A stretch of DNA of 5,789 bases, from contig JAIRZX010000514.1 in assembly GCA_031267005.1 (NCBI GenBank), positions 1 through 5,789 on the forward strand. The letters run 5' to 3'. Below, one piece after another: positions 1 through 4,462 of this stretch. Source of the DNA: Deltaproteobacteria bacterium (GTDB taxonomy: Bacteria; Desulfobacterota; Desulfarculia; Adiutricales; Adiutricaceae). Within the stretch, counting starts at the first letter, position 1, and every line of letters starts with the position of its first letter. The notes below the pieces were generated by a model that ran no database searches, was not told the origin of the DNA, and was given only the letters and a program-made list of their open reading frames with translations. Position numbers and translations under genes: made by a program.

Positions 1-26
1 GCCGGGCTGGCCACGACGGGCGCGGC

Positions 27-164
27 AGTCCGGGAGGGGGACTGGGAAGCTGGCCTCGTTTGCGGGTGCGGCCGTCCGGTACGGGCGCGGGGACGGCCGG
101 CCTGACTTCGGGGACGTCCGTCCGGTTCGGACGGGCAGGCGGAGCGTTGAGGTCGGTCGCCTGG
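27..164. repeat. Degenerate ~46-bp tandem repeat upstream of the left mfd copy
   Basis: Units begin at 27, 73 and 119, exactly 46 bp apart, each opening with a variant of CGTCCGGTAC. The first two units agree at about 27 of 46 positions without gaps, including a shared GGCCT...CGGGG stretch. The third unit resembles the others only at its start. The matching array upstream of the right mfd keeps the same 46-bp step (4020 to 4066). No function is known to me. It could be an old tandem duplication, a protein-binding array or an intergenic repeat family. Confidence 0.5.
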
Positions 165-191
165 GACGGCATGGGTTTTTCCCCGGGAGGC

Positions 192-222
192 TGGAACTTT
201 CGCGCCAGTTTTACGCTTTAAT
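192..222 (+). promoter_or_regulatory. Promoter-like pair of the left mfd copy (decayed)
   Basis: GGAACTT at 193-199 is followed 17 bp later by TTTAAT at 217-222. The same arrangement with the same spacing occurs ahead of the right copy, where the -10 reads TATAAT. Conservation between the copies, while most of the flanking leader diverges, suggests this was the mfd promoter. The left version has a weaker -10. No transcription start can be shown from sequence. Confidence 0.45.
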
Positions 223-500
223 TGCCGTCCGTTGCTTTCGAGCCGCCCCGGCGGGACGGATAGGGACCTTGCGGGTAAACCCCGTCGCCCCTAGCGCCCG
301 CAGGGCGCGCGGTATCGTTTACGGCGCCCCTGCCGCTGTCCGTGAGCCCGCGGTTGCGCCTCTGACCGGCCCCTGCCACTTCGCCTCGCGGCCCCCGGTC
401 GAGCCTTCCGGCCCCTGACCCACCGCCTCGTTGCCCCGGCAGCCCGCCGTCGGCCTCTGCCAGCTTCCGCCGCGCCCCGCGCGGGGGACATCCCAGGAAC

Positions 501-1473
501 ATGGAACGCTATTCGGGAGCAATGACGTCGCTCGACCCTCGGTGGGGGGCGACTGGAACTGGGCGGCCTCCCGCTGTCCGCCCTGGCCCGCCAGGTGGCG
601 CTTTGGATACGGGGCCAGTTCAAAGCCAGGAAGCTTGCGGTGGTGACGCCCTCCGCCGTCGAGGCCGAGGGCTTCCTGGGGGATCTGAGGTTCTTCTGGC
701 CCGGCGGGAGGGCGGCGTTCATGCCCGGCTTCGACCGGGCCCCCTTCAAGCAGAAGTGCTCCGGGGTGGCGGCCGCGGTGTAGAGTATGGCGGCGGCGAG
801 GATGCTCGCCGGGGCGCCCCCCTTCGTGCTGGTCACCTCCATGTCCGCCGCCGTGCGGCAGCTCCCGTCGGCCGGGGAGCTCGAGTCCAGGCCGCTTACG
901 GTCAGGGAGGGCGGGAGCTGGACTTCGGGATTTCGCGGCCTTCCTGGCCGAGGGCGGGTACAGGAGGGCCGACCAGGAGGAAGGGCCGGGGGACTATTCC
1001 GTGCGCGGCGGGCTGGTGGACGTCTTCCCGGCCGGGCCTCCCCGGTCAGGCTCGAGTTCTTCGGTGACGCGGTTGACTCCATCCGGATCTTCAAGGTGGA
1101 CGACCAGAGGAGCACGGGCAGGGAGGAGTCGGTGGATCTCGCTCCCTTTTCCCAGGCCCCGGTAAGCCCCGCGACGGTCGAGGGGGCCTACCGGGCTTTC
1201 GTCGGGCTCGCCGAGGCCGAGGGCTGGCTTGATTTGCTGTGGCATCCCGCAGCCTCGGCGTTCAGGGAGGGGAGGCTCTTCGGCGACGTCGAGAACTGGT
1301 CTCCCCTGTCCGCCGACGACCTGGCGCCCTTCTCGGAATTCCCGGCGGGCTCCGGCGACCTGCCGGTCCTCTACGAGCCCTCCAGGCTCGCCTCCGCCGG
1401 CGAGGCAGCCTGGCTGGGGATTGCAAACCATTTCGCCCGCCTCGCCGCCGACGAGAGGCTGCATGCCCCTTGA
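501..1473 (+). pseudogene. mfd: Truncated, decayed mfd 5' fragment
   Basis: This is the left, broken copy of the transcription-repair coupling factor gene. It starts at the same ATG as the right copy and follows it to about codon 325, where homology ends and a TGA at 1471-1473 closes the frame. Relative to the right copy there is a one-base insertion near 541-548 and a GAG-to-TAG nonsense codon at 781-783. One-base losses near 911-914 and 929-932 and a four-base loss near 1028-1040 follow; the three losses total six bases, so the frame is restored. From about 1046 it reads Mfd sequence again (SPVRLEFFGDAVDSI). In the final 410 nt about half of the substitutions hit codon positions 1 or 2, as expected without selection. 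It retains at most parts of the UvrB-like N-terminal domains and no helicase region. A short product starting at ATG 787 is possible but unlikely to function. Confidence 0.9.
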
Positions 1474-1633
1474 TCGCGTCAATTGGCCTAAAATATAAGC
1501 AAAATGTTGTCGGAACAGTATAAAGCATAGTAAATTCTGAAAATTTATAGTAGTCATGGGTCTATTTGGAGACATTGACAGCCCATGATATTTGGGGCAA
1601 AAAAATGGGGCAACTAGGGAAGGAGGCTGCCCA
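1474..1633 (+). promoter_or_regulatory. AT-rich integrase control region and candidate attachment arm sites
   Basis: Base composition drops sharply in AT content's favour right after the mfd homology ends, marking the element's left edge. A possible promoter is TTGTCG (1507-1512), an 18-bp spacer, then TAAATT (1531-1536); this is weak. Three related boxes, TTTGGAGACA (1565-1574), TTTGGGGCA (1591-1599) and ATGGGGCA (1605-1612), lie 26 and about 13-14 bp apart in one orientation. Short G-rich direct repeats like these often precede P4-type integrase genes, where they can be arm-type binding sites. An inverted repeat TCATGGG/CCCATGA (1554-1560, 1582-1588) overlaps them and could be an operator. 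Roles are inferred. Confidence 0.5.
1620..1626 (+). promoter_or_regulatory. Ribosome binding site deciding the integrase GTG start
   Basis: AAGGAGG sits seven bases before GTG 1634 and directly precedes the SLTDFKVRSLKP family start. It marks the true start in a different frame from the catalytic domain, which is the main evidence that the 1700-1706 G run is a frameshift site. Confidence 0.75.
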
Positions 1634-2810
1634 GTGTCCCTTACCGATTTCAAAGTCCGTTCCCTTAAGCCCCGCTCCAAGCCCTTCAAGGCTTACGACG
1701 GGGGGGCTCTACATGGAGGTTTACCCGCGCGGCTCCAAGTTCTGGAGGCTCAGTTTCATGCGGGGAGACAAGGAAAACCGCAGGAGCCTGTGGGAATACC
1801 CGGAATTCAGCTTGCAGGCCGCGAGGGAGGCGTCCTTCGATTTCAAACGCAAGGCCAAAAACGACACTCCGCCCGAGGACGCCCCGCCGTTGGCTCTCCG
1901 GGACTTGGGGGCCGAGTGGTTCGACAGGCGCAAGCCGATCCTGGGGCAAAGCGCGATCTGCCACACCGAAATCATAATCCAAAACAACATCATGCCCAGG
2001 CTGGGCCACATCGACGTCAACGCCTTGACCCCCAGGGGGATTTTGGAGGACTTGGCAAGGCCGATAGAAGCCTCCGGGAAGACTTCCGTATCGCGCGCCG
2101 CCGTATCCGTCCTGGGCCGCATCCTCCGCTACGGAATAGCAACGGGCAGATGCGAAAGGGATTGCACACGGGACCTCGCCGGGGCGCTGGCGCCGCACCA
2201 AACGGCGCATTTCAACACCACCTCCGACCCTGACGAAATCGCCCGCGTCCTAGCGTCGCTGGAAAGCGTCCGTGGGGATGCCGGGGCCGCCCTTCGCATC
2301 TTGCCCTACGTCTTCACCCGCCCGGGCGAGCTCGCGGGGGCCGTCTGGCAGGAGTTCGATTTGGAGGAGGCAACCTGGAGAATACCGCCGGAACGCATGA
2401 AAAAGGGGCGGCCGCACATCGTGCCCCTGTCCCGGCAGGTTATCGGAATGTTCGAAGCCCTTCCGTCCTTTGGGAACGAGAAGGGCCCCGTTTTCAGTTT
2501 CGGAGGCCGGACGCGCCCCGCCGTCAGCTTTAGCAGGACGTTTTCCGGAGCCGTCGGGCGCAAGGGCCTCATAACCCCCCACGGGTTCAGGGCCATGGCC
2601 AGTACCATTCTTAACGAAATGGGCTATAACTGCGATTGGATAGAGCGCCAGCTTGCCCACGTGGAGGGGAACGCCGTCCGCGCGTCCTATACCTACGCGC
2701 AGTATCTGCCGGAGCGCCGGAAGATGATGCAGGACTGGGCGGACTATCTGGACTCCTTGAAAGCCCGCCCCCGACCCGCAGTCGCCGCCTGCAAGGGCAA
2801 GCGGGGCTAG
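1634..2810 (+). CDS. int: P4-type tyrosine recombinase (integrase), frameshifted in a G run
   Basis: This encodes a site-specific recombinase that integrates and excises DNA by cutting att sites through a 3'-phosphotyrosyl link. The GTG start at 1634 has an excellent AAGGAGG (1620-1626) seven bases upstream and gives SLTDFKVRSLKP, the usual opening of this family's N-terminal arm-binding domain (DUF4102). The frame then breaks in seven G (1700-1706). Skipping one G, or adding two to restore the family's DGGGLY, rejoins the main frame at LYMEVYPRGSKFWRLSF. The rejoined protein is about 391 residues, normal for the family. Core-binding helices follow (about 90-200), then the catalytic domain: R229 in TRPGEL, K256/K257, H316 and R319 in HGFR, H342 in LAH, and nucleophile Y352. 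The main frame alone is open from 1566 to 2810, but its first ~47 codons do not resemble an integrase. Either the gene is a recent pseudogene, the G count is a sequencing error, or a +1 shift occurs during translation. Confidence 0.88.
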
Positions 2811-3079
2811 ACGTCGGCCCTCGGCCTGGACCGCATCCAGGCTGTCACCTCCGACATTAAAAACCGGAACTTTCGCCGTCCGGCACCTATCACGAGCGGG
2901 CGCGGGAAGTCGCCCGTTTTGAACATCCGGTTTATGCTCCGGCTGGACAAAGACAGCATCCGGCTGACTTCGTCGGTTGCAAGAAAGCGCTCGTCATCGG
3001 GAGCGTGGGCCGCCTCTTCGGGCTCCCGCTTATTGTTTTTGGCCTTGGCTATCTTTTCGGCGGAATCGTACTTTTCCAT
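2807..3079 (-). CDS. AlpA-family winged-helix regulator / excisionase-like protein
   Basis: This is a 90-residue DNA-binding protein. Residues 31-85 read RFLATDEVSRMLSLSSRSIN, then MFKTGDFPRPLVIGAGRRKF and SEVTAWMRSR. That is the standard AlpA/MerR-like order: recognition helix, FP(R/K)P turn, basic wing, and the closing E-V-x-x-W helix. Family members activate integrase expression or act as recombination directionality factors in P4-like elements. The first 30 residues are a charged, probably unstructured tail. The ATG at 3079 is chosen because AAGGAGG (3086-3092) lies six bases upstream; a longer frame from 3139 has no such site. The start is one base after the TGA of the upstream minus-strand frame, so translation is probably coupled. 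The gene is convergent with the integrase and its TAG stop overlaps the integrase TAG. Whether it represses, activates or promotes excision is not visible. Confidence 0.85.
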   Translation of the reverse strand: MEKYDSAEKIAKAKNNKREPEEAAHAPDDERFLATDEVSRMLSLSSRSINRMFKTGDFPRPLVIGAGRRKFRFLMSEVTAWMRSRPRADV

Positions 3080-3108
3080 TTCAATCCTCCTTTGCCGAGG
3101 CGAATCGC
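3077..3108 (-). repeat. Duplicated gene-start leader, copy at the AlpA-like gene
   Basis: This 32-nt block, read on the minus strand and ending in the ATG, matches 3409-3378 at about 26 positions. The last 16 nt (AAGGAGGATTGAAATG) are identical. It encodes FASAKED plus TGA for the preceding gene and then the new ATG. Confidence 0.75.
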
Positions 3109-3200
3109 TCCCGGAACTTATCGTCGGTGAAAACGTCAACCGTGCATCCTGAGCATATGGTTACAAGCCATTCGCCCTCGTTCACCTCGAGGCCGTCGTC
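3081..3200 (-). pseudogene. Downstream continuation of the small acidic protein after the amber codon
   Basis: In the same frame as the 3380 start, 39 codons follow TAG 3201-3203: first DDGLEVNEGEWLVTI, then the CSGC motif (residues 76-79 of the joined protein), then DVFTDDKFRERF and a final TGA at 3083-3081. The second cysteine pair, acidic bias and exact one-base junction with the AlpA start all argue that this was the C-terminal half of one gene. There is no in-frame ATG here, and GTG 3185 lacks a ribosome site, so independent translation is unlikely. Explanations are a nonsense mutation (from GAG, CAG or a TAC/TAT codon), a sequencing error or readthrough. Confidence 0.6.
3086..3092 (-). 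promoter_or_regulatory. Ribosome binding site of the AlpA-like gene
   Basis: AAGGAGG on the minus strand lies six bases before ATG 3079. It overlaps the last codons (KED) and stop of the upstream frame, favouring coupled translation and fixing the start at 3079. Confidence 0.8.
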
Positions 3201-3380
3201 CTATGTGGCTTGAATCAACCTTTTCCCGTCTTCGTCTATCTCCGCGTGCAAATAGCCGACGGCGTCGACCCAATCATTGATTATGTCAGCGTCCTTGAGC
3301 CAGAACTGGACCGCGTCCACCTGGCACGTGTACTTGTCAGGAACACAACCGGGATAACCGCAATCGTCAATATCCTGCAT
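3201..3380 (-). CDS. Small acidic cysteine-containing protein (first part, up to in-frame TAG)
   Basis: This is a 59-residue hypothetical protein that I do not recognise. ATG 3380 follows AAGGAGG (3387-3393) at the same six-base distance as in the AlpA gene. It has cysteines at residues 7, 12 and 19, an acidic character, and a tryptophan-containing middle (QFWLKDADIINDWVDAV). No signal peptide or membrane segment is seen. The frame does not end naturally at TAG 3201-3203. It continues in the same frame for 39 codons of protein-like sequence to a TGA that abuts the AlpA start. The intended product was therefore probably about 99 residues. It is first in the two-gene minus-strand unit. A longer upstream frame to 3644 exists, but it is low-complexity and lacks a comparable ribosome site. 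Confidence 0.6.
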   Translation of the reverse strand: MQDIDDCGYPGCVPDKYTCQVDAVQFWLKDADIINDWVDAVGYLHAEIDEDGKRLIQAT

Positions 3381-3409
3381 TTCAATCCTCCTTCGCTGGG
3401 GCGAAATCC
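3378..3409 (-). repeat. Duplicated gene-start leader, copy at the small acidic protein gene
   Basis: This is the second copy of the leader. In the matching frame it reads FAPAKED plus TGA just before ATG 3380. The reading frame behind it is closed by a TGA only a few codons upstream. This suggests the tail of a lost paralogue. Confidence 0.65.
3387..3393 (-). promoter_or_regulatory. Ribosome binding site of the small acidic protein gene
   Basis: AAGGAGG on the minus strand lies six bases before ATG 3380. It fixes the start there and is part of a leader nearly identical to that of the AlpA-like gene. Confidence 0.75.
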
Positions 3410-3645
3410 GTTCACTGGAAGAACTGGACACCCTTCTGCGCGAATAAGCAAGCCCGGTGCCGGAGGGGAGGGCGGCCAGCCTGGAATTGGGGTGCAACAG
3501 AAAAGCGTAAGGCGGTAACGGTCCCGTCCCAGGTGCTCCAGGCCAGTTTGGGAGGCCGCCGTCCGACAGAACGGAATTAGGTCCGGCTCCCCGTGAGCGG
3601 ATACTAAATACCGATACTGCGGGATAATGGGGGCGGAGCTGCATA

Positions 3646-3661
3646 TCGCGATGCTTCGCGA
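3646..3661. other. Short perfect hairpin
   Basis: TCGCGA at 3646-3651 and again at 3656-3661 is self-complementary and separated by TGCT. It could form a six-pair stem with a four-base loop or serve as two palindromic protein sites. There is no T-run after it. Confidence 0.4.
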
Positions 3662-3731
3662 GGTTGGCGGACGGTTGTCGTTTAGAACCGCTGGATTATC
3701 CCAAAGAGCTCGGGCCGCTCAAGGACGGAGC

Positions 3732-3771
3732 TGCCCGGCCCTCCCCCCTGAGGGAGGGGGATGGCCGGGCA
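3732..3771. other. Strong GC hairpin without T-tract
   Basis: TGCCCGGCC (3732-3740) pairs with GGCCGGGCA (3763-3771). After one mismatch, TCCCCC (3742-3747) pairs with GGGGGA (3756-3761), leaving an eight-base loop. Neither strand has a T-run at the foot of the stem, so a classical intrinsic terminator is not supported. It may be a terminator of another type, a recombination substrate or a repeat element. Confidence 0.6.
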
Positions 3772-3946
3772 ACTTCCGGATTATACTGCGAACTTGTGCG
3801 AAGAGACAATTAGGTTCCGGGGGTCCGGACGTAAATCACGGGCCCCGCGCGCGCCTGGGGACGCAGCGTACCGCAAGGAAGGCGACAAGGCTCCAGCGGG
3901 GCCCCCGGCCTCAGCCAGGCCCGATGGCCTCTGCTGTGGCGGCGGC

Positions 3947-4077
3947 CGTCTGGGATGGCCTCCGGCAGGCCCGGCCCCGGGCCGCACGGACGAGCGTCCG
4001 GGACAGACGCGCGGCCGGCCGTCCCGGACTGCCTCGGGGAAGCCCGGCCTGAGTTCGGGGACGGCCGTCCGGTACGG
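3947..4077. repeat. Degenerate repeat array upstream of the right mfd copy
   Basis: Variants of CGTCCGGTAC begin at 3947 (CGTCTGGGAT), 3995, 4020 and 4066. The units from 3947 and 4020 share their first ~30 positions well, including GCCTC and GCCCGGCC. The 4020-to-4066 step is 46 bp, the same as in the left array, and this pair aligns with left units 73 and 119. The 4066 unit starts within a 12-bp palindrome, GGACGGCCGTCC (4059-4070). Confidence 0.5.
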
Positions 4078-4133
4078 AAGGACAGGGTGGGCGTTTAGGC
4101 CGGCAGGCATTTTCCCGTTTTCCCGCGGGAGGG

Positions 4134-4164
4134 TGGAACTTTCGCGGCCGTTTTCAGCTATAAT
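4134..4164 (+). promoter_or_regulatory. Probable mfd promoter
   Basis: A perfect -10 TATAAT (4159-4164) lies 17 bp after GAACTT (4136-4141), within TGGAACTTTCGC. The same pair, spacing and surroundings occur in the left copy (193-222). The -35 does not match the usual TTGACA well, and GGAACTT resembles the -35 of extracytoplasmic sigma factors, so the sigma class is open. Transcription from here gives a leader of about 290 nt. Confidence 0.55.
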
Positions 4165-4462
4165 CACCCTCCGTCGCTTTCGGGCCGCCTCTCGGTGAGG
4201 CAGGGGGCCTTGCGGCTAAAGCCCGGCGGCTGAAGTTCGCCGGGCGCCCTCAGGGGCCCCTTCCCGGAGGCCACGCGGTCGCGGCGGAACCGCGAATTCC
4301 TCAGCCGCGCCGTCAGGCCCCTGCGACGGCGCATGCCAGCCCGCCCGCCCCGCGTCGGCCTGCCCCTGACCCACCGCCTCGCGGCCCCCGGCCGCGCCTT
4401 CCGGCCCGCCGCCGGCATCTGCCAGCTTCCTCCGCGCCCAGCGCGGGGGACATCCCAGGAAC
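4165..4462 (+). promoter_or_regulatory. Long GC-rich mfd leader with hairpins
   Basis: About 300 nt separate the likely promoter from the mfd start with no convincing upstream gene. Hairpins visible include GCCTC/GAGGC (4187-4191, 4197-4201), GGC-TAAA-GCC (4214-4223), GCCCGGCG/CGCCGGGC with a nine-base loop (4221-4245, an alternative to the previous one) and CGCGGT/ACCGCG (4274-4279, 4289-4294). The left copy reads GGG-TAAA-CCC at the equivalent place (273-282), a paired change that keeps the short stem. No known riboswitch was recognised. Confidence 0.35.

Larger units (their letters stand above)
1..1470. repeat. Long direct repeat, left copy (upstream region plus mfd 5' half)
   Basis: This stretch matches the DNA ending near 5439 in the same orientation. 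Coding parts from 501 align codon by codon to the right mfd copy. I count about 28 differences over the last ~410 nt, roughly 93 percent identity. The 5' flank also aligns: the promoter-like motif, the CTGACCCACCGCCTCG block, and the sequence just before the ATG, which is identical over about 25 nt. Homology starts before the window and stops abruptly near 1470, next to the integrase control region. The upstream part is more diverged and carries indels. Confidence 0.9.
3410..3940. other. Gene-poor stretch between the element genes and mfd upstream DNA
   Basis: I see no convincing gene here. Open frames on both strands are compositionally biased, rich in Arg, Gly, Pro and Ala, lack ribosome sites and resemble no family I know. 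No tRNA, rRNA or CRISPR structure is recognisable. It contains a strong hairpin (3732-3771), a short one (3646-3661) and the direct repeat GATACT at 3600-3605 and 3613-3618. It must include the element's right edge, which I cannot place exactly. A promoter for the minus-strand pair is expected near its left side, but I cannot identify one. Confidence 0.5.

Noticed and set aside
1..164. CRISPR array
   Set aside because: Units are degenerate, contiguous and few, without unique spacers or cas genes.
501..1067. 188-residue plus-strand frame starting at the left mfd ATG
   Set aside because: Only the first ~13 residues are Mfd; after the one-base insertion it runs in the wrong frame with biased Arg/Gly/Pro composition.
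1471..1560. tRNA gene or tRNA 3' end as the attachment site
   Set aside because: P4-type integrases often use tRNA genes, but no cloverleaf or T-loop-like sequence is visible at either side.
2864..2877. Third GGAACTTTCGC motif, like that at the mfd promoters
   Set aside because: It lies within the AlpA coding sequence, where its complement encodes the conserved basic wing (RRKF), and no -10 follows at the right distance.
3384..3444. Plus-strand reading RSLEELDTLLRE before a TAA, resembling a protein tail
   Set aside because: It has no start codon after the preceding in-frame stop, and the region is better explained by the duplicated minus-strand leader.
3732..3771. Intrinsic terminator
   Set aside because: The stem is good but there is no T-run on either strand and no gene ends close by.
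3627..4052. 141-residue plus-strand frame in the gap
   Set aside because: It is low-complexity, lacks a ribosome site, overlaps the repeat array and shows no recognisable domain.
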